NCBI GenBank assembly: GCA_036702865.1
Contig: DATNQD010000071.1
Coordinates: 1 to 64,000, forward strand
DNA from: Trichocoleus sp.
GTDB taxonomy: Bacteria > Cyanobacteriota > Cyanobacteriia > Elainellales > Elainellaceae
Length of the DNA: 64,000 bases
Direction of reading: 5' to 3'
Shown here: piece after piece, positions 27,455 through 36,415 of the stretch
Layout: each line of letters begins with the position of its first letter
Position numbering within the stretch: the first letter of the stretch is position 1
The notes under the pieces: generated by a model
The model's database searches: none
Told to the model about the DNA's origin: nothing
What the model saw: the letters and a program-made list of their open reading frames with translations, nothing else
Program-made: the position numbers and the translations under genes

Positions 27455-28393
27455 GCATGAAAAGTAAGCAGGTGGGGGAATGTATAGCCCACATGCTACA
27501 ACTGAAGCTCAACCAGTAGACAGCTTCGTAGTTCCTCTACTCTCTACCAGGCATTTGCAATTAAAATGTCCGTTAAGGCACAACCCTTTAGGCAAAGAAT
27601 TACTGATACTTCAAGCAACTCTTTTTACAAAAGGATCAAAAACAAAACGAACTATTGGAACAAAAACTCAGAAAGATAAACCCTAGCCAAAAGCTAGAGC
27701 ATCGATAAGGCAGGAATTTGCGGTATTAAGGCTAATGCCAGAATAGAATTTAATCCCAGAGCGCTACTAAGTAGATTCTCTGATTTACGGATGTTATCAA
27801 GTGAAGTTTTAACTTCGATTCCCAGAAGGATATACGGAAGCAGATAAAAGTATCAAGTTTTTAAAATTCATTTCGCAATTACCTAATATTTCTAAGGCTT
27901 TACTTCATCAAAACTTTGTAGCAATAACTACAATATTCTGTTACAAACCCCTAACAGCTTTATGAACCCAGGGTGTAGGAGGACGAAAAGGGCAACTCTG
28001 CCTCCTACGTGAGCTATATCCGTAGAACTACTGATCACCACTCCTGACGCGCTGAAGAAGCTTCATTTTTGCGATGCCAACGTATAAATACTGAGAAGCC
28101 TGCGATCGAGAGCGGCAATCGGCAGCAGTTTCAACTATTAGTTCCGCTCGATCAATCTGTCCTTGAATTAAGAGGCAAGGTCACAAAAGGGGAGACGAGC
28201 GGACAATGTGCTGTTGAGATTTTGCTTAACAGTAACCCTGTCATTTTGCCAATCGAGCATTCTCGCTACCAGTCTCCCGTCAACTGCCCGGTCAGCCTAG
28301 TCTGCGGCTTGATTGCTTACTATCCTATCCCCCGAGCAGCTGTTTTTCATTATTGATGCAGCTTTGCCTGCTTTTAATTAAGTCGAACTGACG
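27455..28393. other. Gene-poor stretch upstream of the glycosyltransferase
   Basis: 939 bp with no convincing gene. A perfect 8-bp inverted repeat GTAGGAGG (27974-27981)/CCTCCTAC (28000-28007) could form a hairpin but has no T-run. A plus-strand open frame at about 28069-28356 has no ribosome-binding site or recognised motif. Confidence 0.4.
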
Positions 28394-29896
28394 TTAATCC
28401 AAAGCTTCCACGATCGATTCATCCGATTGATCCCGATAGGGTTGGATCTCTGTTTGGAGGCGGTTAAAGTCGAAGAGTTGGGTGCGTCCAGTACTTGCGG
28501 CAAAGGCATTCCAGCCAATAATCACGATCGTTGAAACAATGACTGGCACAATAAAGCTAACCAGTAAATCACCTGCAAATGGCAGGTTTGTCCAGGCAGT
28601 AAAGTCGGGCGTGGGAAAGAAGAGAACTCCTGCCGCGATGCCGATCGTCGCACTCCAGAAGGCAGTCATCCCAGTCAGACGGCGCGAGTACAGTCCATAC
28701 AGTACAGGCACCACAGCTCCAGCACAAACCAAATCTGCCAGCAAGAATAAATAAAGGACATTAAAACCCTGGGCTGCAATTAAGATTGCCGGAACTCCGA
28801 TCGCCACCGTAATCAGGCGCGAGGCGCGCAGCAAGCCGCTAGTTTGCAGATGAGGCATGAGACGAATGAGATCAATGGTAAATAAACTGGCAATTCCATT
28901 GAGCAGCGAAGACATCGTACTCATCACCAGTGCCAATGCCAGCACAAGCACCACAAGCAAAAACCAGACCGGTGGCGAAAGCCGTTCAATCAGCGAGAAG
29001 AAAGCGCGATCGTCTGTAAAGCCAAACTGACTTGCCAACAGACCCAGAAACCCGGCAATAAACAGCATGGGTAATGTGCCGATCGCCGCACCCAGGAAAG
29101 CGCGAGTCACGGTTTTGTTATTACGACAGGCATAAATTCGCTGCCAGTTGGTCTGGTTGAACATTTCTGCCGCAATGATTGCAATGATTAGCGTTCCGCC
29201 AAATTTAATGCCCGGAACATTGCCGAGCGATAGCAGCTCAGGGGTGTTGAGTTGAATGGGTTGCAGCGCCGCATCAAATCCGTTCAGGGCAATGACAGCC
29301 ACGCCCAAACAAATGACCAGCAGCGGCACAATCACCACAAGCTGGATAGCATCTGTAAACACGGCTGCTCCCAAACCGCCATAGGTTGTGTAGATAAAGG
29401 TTGCTGTAATCACCACCAGGGCTGTCCAACCGAGTGGAACATCCGCCATGATTTGGACGGCTTTCGCAATTCCGGTCAGTTCTGCAGCCAGGTAGATGAA
29501 CATGTAAAACAGGATAATGACCAGCGTTAGCACATACATCGCATTTCCAAACCGAAACAGGACATATTCATTCAGTGAATGTCCGTGGGGCATCAGTTGC
29601 CGAATGCGAGGACCGATATAGGAAATGATGGCAGCAGGGGCAGCTTGTCCAATGCCATAGCCAATGATCCCGGCGATACCGCTGGTTGCTCCAACTTCAG
29701 GAGTGCTAAACAGAATCCAAACTCCCATTGCGGAAGCCAAGATCGTGGCAAATGCCATCCAGCTACCCAGACGGTTACGATTAATTAAATATTCTTCCAA
29801 GTTAATGCTTTGTTTGCTGGCTTGAATCAAGCCGAGCAGCGCAAACAGCCCTGCCGTGACCAGTGTGGTCAGCAGTCCGATCGACTGAATCGTCAT
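28394..29896 (-). CDS. Sodium:solute symporter (SSS family), probable thiamin-related transporter
   Basis: 500 residues with about 13 hydrophobic helices; SSS-family landmarks include SASMGVWILFSTPEVGATSG-like early helices (here ILASAMGVWILFSTPEVG) and YTTYGGLGAAVFTDAIQ in the sixth. The helix MFNQTNWQRIYACRN and the loop ALVMSTMSSLLNGIASLFTIDLI near the eighth helix complete the set. Na+ or H+ coupled import of small organic solutes. A TPP riboswitch lies directly upstream, so expression falls when thiamin pyrophosphate is plentiful. This makes thiamin or a precursor such as HMP the likely substrate, although family membership alone would equally allow urea or other solutes. Confidence 0.85.
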   Translation of the reverse strand: MTIQSIGLLTTLVTAGLFALLGLIQASKQSINLEEYLINRNRLGSWMAFATILASAMGVWILFSTPEVGATSGIAGIIGYGIGQAAPAAIISYIGPRIRQLMPHGHSLNEYVLFRFGNAMYVLTLVIILFYMFIYLAAELTGIAKAVQIMADVPLGWTALVVITATFIYTTYGGLGAAVFTDAIQLVVIVPLLVICLGVAVIALNGFDAALQPIQLNTPELLSLGNVPGIKFGGTLIIAIIAAEMFNQTNWQRIYACRNNKTVTRAFLGAAIGTLPMLFIAGFLGLLASQFGFTDDRAFFSLIERLSPPVWFLLVVLVLALALVMSTMSSLLNGIASLFTIDLIRLMPHLQTSGLLRASRLITVAIGVPAILIAAQGFNVLYLFLLADLVCAGAVVPVLYGLYSRRLTGMTAFWSATIGIAAGVLFFPTPDFTAWTNLPFAGDLLVSFIVPVIVSTIVIIGWNAFAASTGRTQLFDFNRLQTEIQPYRDQSDESIVEALD

Positions 29897-29923
29897 AGTT
29901 TATTCAATTCCTTCTGATAAACA

Positions 29924-30005
29924 GCTTCCCTCCGCCGGTGCTAACCGGACTCAGGTTCTAAGGGTCTAATCTCAGCCTGATAGAAAACTCAGGCACCCCT
30001 AGCTT
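29924..30005 (-). promoter_or_regulatory. TPP riboswitch (THI element)
   Basis: The minus strand carries the TPP aptamer in order: AGCT opening P1, AGGGGTGCC, CAGGCTGAGA, ACCCTTAGAACCTGA (the TPP-binding THI box), CCGGTTAGCACCGG hairpin and CGGAGGGAAGCT closing P1. All conserved blocks are present. An AGAAGGA ribosome-binding site follows about 12 bases before the symporter ATG, so control of either translation or transcription is possible. Confidence 0.95.
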
Positions 30006-30127
30006 TGTGGTGAAAATTGTATCACTAAACAGAAACTCGAACTTTAATCCTAAAATTTGTAACCCTTTACCCCGAAAAAAAAGGTGCTGCCTAGGATCGA
30101 GAAGTTTCACGTTCTGATCGAGCTTCC

Positions 30128-30928
30128 ATGACAAACCGCTACAGTCAGCAACAGATTCAAGAATTGACTCAAACCGTATTACAGGATGGATTTTGCATTC
30201 TGCGAAACCATTTTTCTCTAGAGATTTTGACCGTGTGGCAGCAAGCCTTCAAGCCGCTACTCGAAGATCACATTGCTCGGGAAGGCAGCCTGCAAAACCG
30301 CGGGTCAGCTCGCTATTATGTCACCCTCCCCTTTATTGCTCCCTTTGCCGATGCCCAAATTTATGAAGATGACGATATTTTGGCGATCGCAGCAGGGTTA
30401 GTGGGTCAGGATGCGGTGATGTGTCAACTCGCAACAGACACGCCTCTCTTAGGCTCCGACTATCAAACCATTCATCGAGATGCACCGCCCCTCTTTCCTG
30501 AGATCCCACAGGAAACACCGCCCTTTCAACTGGCAGTCAATTTTCCACTGATTGATGTCACGATAGAAAATGGGCCGTTTGAAGTGGCACGCGGCACCCA
30601 TATGATGACGAAAGAAGAAGGCTTACAGAAGTTAGAATCAGGAGCCATCCAGCTAGAACCCATAACTTTAAAGATGGGTGATGTGATGATTCGCGATGTC
30701 CGAGGGCTGCATCGGGGTACACCCAACCGCACGTCTGTTCCGCGTCCAATGGCAGTGATTGGCTATAGCCGCCGCTGGCTCTACCGACCGGAGGTCTCGA
30801 TTCAGGTTCCTCGTGCTACATGGAATACCCTTTCCGATCGCGCTCGTCATCTGCTGCGATTCAATCCGGTTGTTGATTCTCTAACAGAAAAACCCGTAGC
30901 TGAGGTGTACCAAGCATACGCTTACTAG
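30128..30928 (+). CDS. Phytanoyl-CoA dioxygenase (PhyH) family Fe(II)/2OG enzyme
   Basis: 266 residues with a double-stranded beta-helix core. Iron ligands: H116 and D118 (TIHRDAPPLFP) and H195 (RGLHRGTPNRTS), with an Arg shortly after for 2-oxoglutarate. The segment FPLIDVTIENGPFEVARGTHM is typical of PhyH. Substrate unknown. PhnY/TmpA, the usual partner of PhnZ, also belongs to this superfamily, but this gene lies 29 kb away, so no link is claimed. Confidence 0.82.
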   Translation: MTNRYSQQQIQELTQTVLQDGFCILRNHFSLEILTVWQQAFKPLLEDHIAREGSLQNRGSARYYVTLPFIAPFADAQIYEDDDILAIAAGLVGQDAVMCQLATDTPLLGSDYQTIHRDAPPLFPEIPQETPPFQLAVNFPLIDVTIENGPFEVARGTHMMTKEEGLQKLESGAIQLEPITLKMGDVMIRDVRGLHRGTPNRTSVPRPMAVIGYSRRWLYRPEVSIQVPRATWNTLSDRARHLLRFNPVVDSLTEKPVAEVYQAYAY

Positions 30929-31053
30929 CCGCTGCGATCCTTCTCTAAGGTGGAGGATTTTCTGCCTCAAAAAACAATGGTGAAGTGAACCGCTTTGGCT
31001 TAGAATGGGATGCTCTGTGTATTTAGATCCAGATTCATTCGATCGCGCATCTC

Positions 31054-31911
31054 ATGACCGCTGACCCTATCCAAGCCTATCTTCGTTCGATCGGCAGAAC
31101 GCCCTTGCTCACGGCTGCCGAAGAATTGGAGCTTGCCAGAGACGTGCAAGCAATGTTGCCCCTATTGGAAACAACTTGTCCCAGTCCACAACAGCTTGCC
31201 ATCATTCACCAGGGTAAGCGAGCCAAAAATCGCATGATTCAGGCAAACTTGCGTCTGGTGGTGACGATCGCTAAGAAGTATCAAAATCGTGGCTTAGAAC
31301 TGCTTGACTTGATTCAAGAAGGCAGTATTGGGCTAGAACGGGCTGTCGAAAAATTTGATCCCGCCAAGGGATACAAGTTTTCAACTTATGCCTACTGGTG
31401 GATTCGTCAGGGGATCACCAGAGCGATTCAAACGGACACGCGCACAATTCGGCTGCCAATCCATATTCAGGAAAAGCTGAGCAAAATCAAAACAACAACC
31501 CGATCCCTGGTCGGGCAATTGGGACGAAAGCCCAGCCCTGAGGAGCTTGCTGAAGCTCTGGAAATCTCGCCAGCAGAACTACGAAGCCTGCTTGCCCAGC
31601 AGCGACAATGTGCCTCTCTCGATGCCTTCATCGGTGAAGAGCAGGAGACCAGATTGGGTGACTTGATTGCTGACGAGCAGCAGCAATTTCAGATGGAAAC
31701 CATGACCCTGCAAGATCAATGCCAGCAATATTTGTCTTGCCTCAATGAGAAAGAACGTGAGGTGATTGTCTTACGGTTTGGCTTAAACGATGGTGAGGCA
31801 AGAAGTCTGGCAGAAGTAGGTGCAGTGTTTGGGTTTTCTAGAGAGCGAGCCAGACAGATTGAGTCAAAGGCAATGAAAAAGCTGAAGCAAACCGCAAGCA
31901 CATCTGTTTAA
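31054..31911 (+). CDS. Group 2 sigma-70 factor
   Basis: 285 residues. Region 1.2 ([28 protein letters not shown]). Region 2 carries [62 protein letters not shown], shown here only as its place, residues about 68-128. Region 3 ([14 protein letters not shown], then [13 protein letters not shown]) and region 4 ([16 protein letters not shown], then [17 protein letters not shown]) complete it. No long region 1.1, which marks a non-essential RpoD-like sigma of the cyanobacterial SigB-E class, used in stress, carbon or nitrogen responses. A strong terminator follows. Confidence 0.9.
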   Translation: MTADPIQAYLRSIGRTPLLTAAEELELARDVQAMLPLLETTCPSPQQLAIIHQGKRAKNRMIQANLRLVVTIAKKYQNRGLELLDLIQEGSIGLERAVEKFDPAKGYKFSTYAYWWIRQGITRAIQTDTRTIRLPIHIQEKLSKIKTTTRSLVGQLGRKPSPEELAEALEISPAELRSLLAQQRQCASLDAFIGEEQETRLGDLIADEQQQFQMETMTLQDQCQQYLSCLNEKEREVIVLRFGLNDGEARSLAEVGAVFGFSRERARQIESKAMKKLKQTASTSV

Positions 31912-31984
31912 TTGTCAGATTTAACTAACTGTTGGAATATGCCTGTTTGCTGAGAAAACAGGCTGTTCAAAAAATGATTGATAT

Positions 31985-32039
31985 AAATCAGTGGGTGATT
32001 CCTTCTCTTTATGAGGAGAGCGTCATCCGCTGATTTTTT
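31985..32039. terminator. Bidirectional hairpin terminator
   Basis: AAATCAGTGGGTGA (31985-31998) pairs imperfectly with TCATCCGCTGATTT (32023-32036). There is an inner CTTCTC/GAGGAG stem and a T-run on one side with an A-run on the other. It separates the convergent sigma factor and the DUF stress protein. Confidence 0.85.
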
Positions 32040-32062
32040 GCATCTGCTTCACTTCCCTTAAT

Positions 32063-32572
32063 TCAGCGAGCTTCGCTGTAGCCTTGCAAATTTTCAGGCT
32101 CAAACTGCCTCAAAATTGGGGTTGCCTGCTTCACCAGATCTTCGCTGCCTGTAACGATGATCAAATACTTCCCGGCATTCAGGCGATTGCGATAGGGTAA
32201 TGCATCACCGCTACCCGAAAATAGACCTACCCCACCCCCAACAAAATAAGCGCCCGATGCGCCTGCAATTGCCCCAAACAATCCGCCGATCAGGTGATTT
32301 CCAACTGGACTGATCGCAGGAACGATAGAGATATCCGTCAGAGCATTGAAGGCATAACCTGCAATAAAGCCGAAGGGCAAGACCCAGAACAGCAGCCCTT
32401 TCACGCCTTTCTTCGCTTCCTCAGTCGGGTTAATCAGCCCATACTCATCAGCACTTTTGTAGCCTCTGCCCAAAATACTGACTTGTTCAGGAGTCAGCCC
32501 TTGTCGCTCTAATGCTGAGTAAGCTGCTTCTGCCTGGATGCGATCGGGTAAGACTGCAATTAAATAATTCAT
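32063..32572 (-). CDS. GsiB/17M-like stress-type membrane protein
   Basis: 169 residues from ATG 32572, preferred over an in-frame TTG at 32584. Starts YLIAVLPDRIQAEAAYSALERQGLTPEQVSIL, an FeS-independent ferredoxin-like fold seen in general-stress 17M-type proteins. Two Gly-rich hydrophobic segments follow (about 60-130, including GLFGAIAGASGAYFVGGGVGLF). The end is a second small alpha/beta domain (KYLIIVTGSEDLVKQATPIL). Likely an inner-membrane or membrane-associated stress protein; function unknown. Confidence 0.75.
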   Translation of the reverse strand: MNYLIAVLPDRIQAEAAYSALERQGLTPEQVSILGRGYKSADEYGLINPTEEAKKGVKGLLFWVLPFGFIAGYAFNALTDISIVPAISPVGNHLIGGLFGAIAGASGAYFVGGGVGLFSGSGDALPYRNRLNAGKYLIIVTGSEDLVKQATPILRQFEPENLQGYSEAR

Positions 32573-32602
32573 AAACATCTTCAATTAATCCTGCAACTCA
32601 TT

Positions 32603-32701
32603 CTAAGACTGTGTGTCAATGAACGGTTGCAGCAGCAGCATTACAGTCCCAACGACTAAAAAGGAAGCTGTAACCCAAACAAGCATTAAGTTTAATTGCA
32701 T
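32603..32701 (-). CDS. 32-residue single-span membrane peptide
   Basis: The small frame MQLNLMLVWVTASFLVVGTV continues MLLLQPFIDTQS and stops at TAG. It has one clear hydrophobic span (about 5-26). AGGAAAC lies seven bases before the ATG, a good ribosome-binding site. It lies upstream of the stress-type membrane protein on the same strand. The size resembles small subunits of photosynthetic or respiratory complexes, but I do not recognise it. Confidence 0.6.
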   Translation of the reverse strand: MQLNLMLVWVTASFLVVGTVMLLLQPFIDTQS

Positions 32702-32779
32702 TTTAGTTTCCTGCTTTTTAATTTTAGAGTCAGTTAATTCAGAGCCAGCGAACTTTATTTTTTAAGTGATAGTAATTAC

Positions 32780-32835
32780 GGTAAGGACGACAACCGGATC
32801 TCACCTCTGTCGGAGGAGGGTCATCGCTTTAAGTT
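32780..32835 (-). promoter_or_regulatory. Possible structured leader of the small membrane peptide
   Basis: On the minus strand, CCTC-CGACA-GAGG forms a small hairpin (32816-32804) whose loop CGACA can pair with TGTCG (32792-32788), making an H-type pseudoknot or two alternative stems. A short frame MTLLRQR also starts here. It does not match a riboswitch I know. Predicted only by eye. Confidence 0.3.
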
Positions 32836-33002
32836 TAAGGCTGATTTGTAATAGCTTGAGAGTAAAATATGAATCATTAAGGTGTGAGGATCAAGCTTAA
32901 TTTGCTCAAGGTTTTTCCAACTTAAGGAATAGGTAAAATAATGACTAAACCCCTTATTCTTTAAAGGTGAGCAGCTTACTTCTTCAAGCTTGAGCAGGAG
33001 AA

Positions 33003-33059
33003 ATGCTTATTAGACAAGCAGTTGAAGCAGAAGAAGATGGTGTGATTGAGTTGTCTTAG
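33003..33059 (+). pseudogene. Possible N-terminal relic of a GNAT acetyltransferase
   Basis: After GCAGGAGAA, the ATG at 33003 opens MLIRQAVEAEEDGVIELS and then TAG. This resembles GNAT starts. In another frame FVTAKEDNPTDRKICRVLLV follows, so a frameshifted, truncated gene is possible. Weak evidence. Confidence 0.3.
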
Positions 33060-33184
33060 TTTTTGTGACCGCTAAAGAAGATAATCCTACCGATCGCAAA
33101 ATTTGTAGAGTATTACTTGTTTCAAAATGGGTTTCTACCTTTCGAGGCATGTCGTTCGCTTCACTTTTTCCCTAACTTAGATTC

Positions 33185-33373
33185 ATGAGTAAATCTGACG
33201 TTCTGCGCTATGTTCTCAAGCGATATCAAGATGGCGAAATAACTCGTCAGGAATTTGAATCTTGGATGGAATATCACTCGACTGCCCAAGTTCGAGCCAA
33301 GATTGAAACGACCGCAAAACGGCTAATCAATCGGTCACCCAACTGTCATGTCCAATCTTTTGTTAGTCGTTGA
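33185..33373 (+). CDS. Small SHOCT-like hypothetical protein
   Basis: 62 residues. The segment VLRYVLKRYQDGEITRQEFESWMEYH resembles the SHOCT-type pattern (short helix, G-E-I-T-x-x-E-F). The 3' end overlaps the next gene start by 26 bp in a different frame. No strong ribosome-binding site. Probably real, function unknown. Confidence 0.5.
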   Translation: MSKSDVLRYVLKRYQDGEITRQEFESWMEYHSTAQVRAKIETTAKRLINRSPNCHVQSFVSR

Positions 33374-33884
33374 TGTCCAGTGCGGTTTCATCAACGATTT
33401 CACGCATCATATTCCTCAGCGCGTTTTACAGCTTATTCAGCAAGGCAATCACGCGCCGATCGTTTTTACACGTTTTCTCAACCAACCCGATGGACCCTAC
33501 AGCCAACTGTTGGGCTGGCATGATTGCGATCGTGCCCCGGCAACTGATCTGGCTCCCGAACTCAAAGAGATTGCAGATCCCGACCTGGTTTTTGCCAAGC
33601 CTGGTCTTTGTGGGCTGTCAGATAGCCTGATCCAGTTTTTAGAAGACCATCAGTTCAAGCAGGTGACGGTGGTTGGCATTGATACGGATATGTGCGTCCT
33701 TAAAATTGCCATGGATCTCTTCGATCGCGGCATCGAACCGATCGTCCTGACAGACTGTTGCGCGAGTACAGCAGGGCTACAGGCACATTTGGCAGGTCTA
33801 GCGGTGCTGAGTCGGAATATCGGGGCACAGCGATTACAGGAGGTTGGGTTAGGTGGGGGAATGTTAGCGGCTCCGCAACGCTGA
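33348..33884 (+). CDS. Isochorismatase-family cysteine hydrolase
   Basis: 178 residues. The catalytic triad of the family is visible: Asp9 (LLVVDVQ), Lys84 (VFAKPGLCGL) and Cys116 (VVGIDTDMCVLKIAMDLFDRG), with the cis-peptide GIDTD region. Members hydrolyse nicotinamide, N-carbamoyl compounds or isochorismate; which one is unclear. Its end overlaps the 3' end of the convergent alpha-amylase gene by 21 bp. Confidence 0.85.
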   Translation: MSNLLLVVDVQCGFINDFTHHIPQRVLQLIQQGNHAPIVFTRFLNQPDGPYSQLLGWHDCDRAPATDLAPELKEIADPDLVFAKPGLCGLSDSLIQFLEDHQFKQVTVVGIDTDMCVLKIAMDLFDRGIEPIVLTDCCASTAGLQAHLAGLAVLSRNIGAQRLQEVGLGGGMLAAPQR

Positions 33885-35489
33885 TAGCAGATTAGTTCCA
33901 GCATCTTCCGATTCAATCAAGACCCAAACTGAAACTGAGCCTCCCTGACAGCGAAACTCGCCCCAGCCATCCGCGTTGGTGTAGACGGGTTCTTTGACAT
34001 GTTCAGTGATGTCGTAGAAAGCCGCGTTCGGTTTCCCAACTTCCATCCATTTGCTGCCGCCTAGCCCATCACTCAGGATCACTGCCATTGCGACCGGATG
34101 TTCTGCTGTGCCAAGCCTTGTCCAGCCGATAACATCATAGTGATCAAAGTAGTCGTATTGAGCGCCATAAGCGAAGTGAGTTCGGGCAAAGAGGAGGCGA
34201 TCGATCATCCATTGGTGGCTGTTTAATCCATGTTCAGGTGCGCCATAGTAGTCTGGATGGAAGACGCAGGGATAGCCTTCTGCCCGCAGCAGCGTAATTG
34301 CATAGGCGATCGGTTTAAACCAGGGGGCAACGGGAGACTCTAACGCCTGCCCTGGCTGAGTATCGTGGTTGTCTACAAATGTGACGGCAAACAACGGCAG
34401 GTTTTTCATCAAGGTGTTATCCAAGATGGTTCGCATATCGTAGTATCCGCGAGACACACTGGCGCGATACAGATTGTAGTGAAGCGGCACGTCGAATAGG
34501 TTGAGCCGTCCTCCTGCATTACCGATATACCAGCTCAGGGTATTAAAGTCTTCTGTCCAATATTCACCGACGCAAAACAGATCTTTTTGGGCATAGTTTT
34601 CCAGATGGTCGAGCCAGTCGTTAAAGAAGTCGCCCTGAATATGTTTGATTGCATCCAGCCGAAATCCATTAACGCCTGCGGTTTTAATGATCCACTCACC
34701 CCAATACTTCAGTTCGCCGCGCACCTGTTCATGATTCATATCCAGGTCGCAGCCCATCAGGTAATCGTAATTGCCCTGGCGTAAGTCCACTTTGGTCTCA
34801 AAGTTTTTATCCTTCATCCGGTAGACAGCCCGGTAATCCTGACGGTTGCTGTTGAAATCTACCGAGTCAAAATGCCACCAGTGCCACTTCATGCTGGAAT
34901 GAGTATCCCCCCGACCCGGAAAGGAAAAAGATGTCCATGATTTGATCTGCTGGGCACCCTCTAGCTGACGGTTGCGATCGTTTGGATCAAACGGAATTGC
35001 CTCAAACTCTTCCTCTGCATCGGCACCGATCTTGTGGTTGAACACAACATCTGCATAGACCTGCATTCCGGCTTGTTGGGCAGCTTTGACCGCAGCAACA
35101 TACTCATCTTTGGTGCCATATTTGGTACGCACTGCTCCCTTTTGCTCAAACTCACCCAGATCAAACAAATCGTATGCGGCGTACCCCACATCATTGATCC
35201 CTCGATCGCCTTTGTAGGCAGGCGGCAGCCACAAAGCACTAAATCCGGCTTGCGCCAATGCAGGTGCCTCTTGTTGAACCGTCTTCCACAGGCTGCCATC
35301 GCTGGGGCTATACCAATGAAAATACTGCATTATTGTGCCGTTGAATTCAGCACTGGGCTTACGTTCTGCAACTTTGTCGGCGTTTGCTGCCAGCCAGGCT
35401 GCTAGCGTTTTACTTGCCTTTTGCAGCGTTTCAGAGTTTGGGGGAAGGGTGTTGAATCTTTGACGAAGCTGTTCAAATGCGTTAGTCAT
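33864..35489 (-). CDS. Intracellular alpha-amylase (GH13)
   Basis: 541 residues without signal peptide, so cytoplasmic. A helical N-terminal extension of about 45 residues precedes the (beta/alpha)8 barrel starting NGTIMQYFHWYSPSDGSLW. GH13 conserved regions: DVVFNHK; nucleophile Asp279 (GFRLDAIKH); general acid Glu309 (VGEYW); and Asp376 (FVDNHDTQP). This pattern is that of AmyS/liquefying-type alpha-amylases. It would hydrolyse internal 1,4 links in glycogen-derived glucans. A treY-like gene at the right end of the window also concerns glucan metabolism, but is far away. Confidence 0.93.
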   Translation of the reverse strand: MTNAFEQLRQRFNTLPPNSETLQKASKTLAAWLAANADKVAERKPSAEFNGTIMQYFHWYSPSDGSLWKTVQQEAPALAQAGFSALWLPPAYKGDRGINDVGYAAYDLFDLGEFEQKGAVRTKYGTKDEYVAAVKAAQQAGMQVYADVVFNHKIGADAEEEFEAIPFDPNDRNRQLEGAQQIKSWTSFSFPGRGDTHSSMKWHWWHFDSVDFNSNRQDYRAVYRMKDKNFETKVDLRQGNYDYLMGCDLDMNHEQVRGELKYWGEWIIKTAGVNGFRLDAIKHIQGDFFNDWLDHLENYAQKDLFCVGEYWTEDFNTLSWYIGNAGGRLNLFDVPLHYNLYRASVSRGYYDMRTILDNTLMKNLPLFAVTFVDNHDTQPGQALESPVAPWFKPIAYAITLLRAEGYPCVFHPDYYGAPEHGLNSHQWMIDRLLFARTHFAYGAQYDYFDHYDVIGWTRLGTAEHPVAMAVILSDGLGGSKWMEVGKPNAAFYDITEHVKEPVYTNADGWGEFRCQGGSVSVWVLIESEDAGTNLLSALRSR

Positions 35490-35626
35490 ACCCTGTGCAA
35501 CCTCAAATGACGACCTTTCCTTCTACTGGCTTACTCTAAGGCAGAAATCCTAAAATCCAAGTTGATAAAAGATAAAGCTTCAGGATTGAACCATTTTGGG
35601 TAGTTTGATCCTGCCGATCGCAATAT

Positions 35627-35842
35627 TTATTCTGCTTCTGCGGGTTTAGTGTAGTCATCGGGTAGATGCTGAATGCCGATCGCGCCGGGTTCGCCTGAGT
35701 CAAGGGCGCCATGTCTCAATTCGGACAAAGCGCCTTCAGCCAGAATCACAATTTCTGAAATTCCTTGTGAGCCAGCAATAGAAGCGATTTGAACAAGCGT
35801 CAAGCGGATGTTTTCAAACTGGTCGAGCGTAAGTTGAATCAT
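35627..35842 (-). CDS. Small hypothetical protein
   Basis: 71 residues from ATG 35842; an upstream extension to 35893 is less likely. Begins MIQLTLDQFENIRLTLVQIA and contains ISEIVILAEGALSELRHG, suggesting an alpha-helical fold with an acidic tail ending KPAEAE. Not recognised. Confidence 0.5.
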   Translation of the reverse strand: MIQLTLDQFENIRLTLVQIASIAGSQGISEIVILAEGALSELRHGALDSGEPGAIGIQHLPDDYTKPAEAE

Positions 35843-36415
35843 GGTTTGCGCTAACGAAAGTACTGAGCTAGAAACAATTGAACTGCTATTCAAAACCTAT
35901 TAAATCACAGCCCAAACTGCAAAAGATTGCTTGAACGCTATTATCGTACAGCAATCTTAATTTGGTCATCGTTGAATTCATTAATCATCTTCAGATCATC
36001 CGATTTCTGAAGAAGAGAAACAAAACATTGATCGCGATCGATTATCAATTTAAGTTTTTGTAATTGCTGCTTTAGATTGAATTGATAAAATAGCGAAGTC
36101 TTAATTCACATCGGATATATGCCTTTTTTCATCAGTTTAGCCAGGTAGTTTCAACCGCTATTTTATTCTCTGGTCACGATCGAGTAAATTCATGAAGTAA
36201 GATCACTAAAACAAAAAAATCATCAACTTCAAAATATCTTGCGATCAGAATTGATTTCCTCATTGCTATATTCCTTGAATTCTATTAATTAATAAGGCTG
36301 AAATTACCGTTAATCTCTCAAAATTACTTGCAAAAAACCCAATTGCCATGATGAAATCAAGAGAGTGCTTTCAGATTGATTAGCACATCAATGAATTTCA
36401 TAGAGAACAGCTTTC
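35843..36415. other. AT-rich upstream region of the desaturase
   Basis: 573 bp, distinctly A/T-rich compared with its surroundings, with no gene. Long AT-rich leaders are common before cold-induced cyanobacterial desaturase genes; no specific promoter was identified. Confidence 0.4.

Noticed and set aside
28069-28356. 95-residue plus-strand frame
   Set aside because: No start signal, no recognised domain, in a gene-poor stretch; kept only as part of the gap note.
30128-30928. PhyH enzyme as the PhnY partner of phnZ
   Set aside because: Superfamily is shared, but distance is 29 kb and no specific motif supports it.
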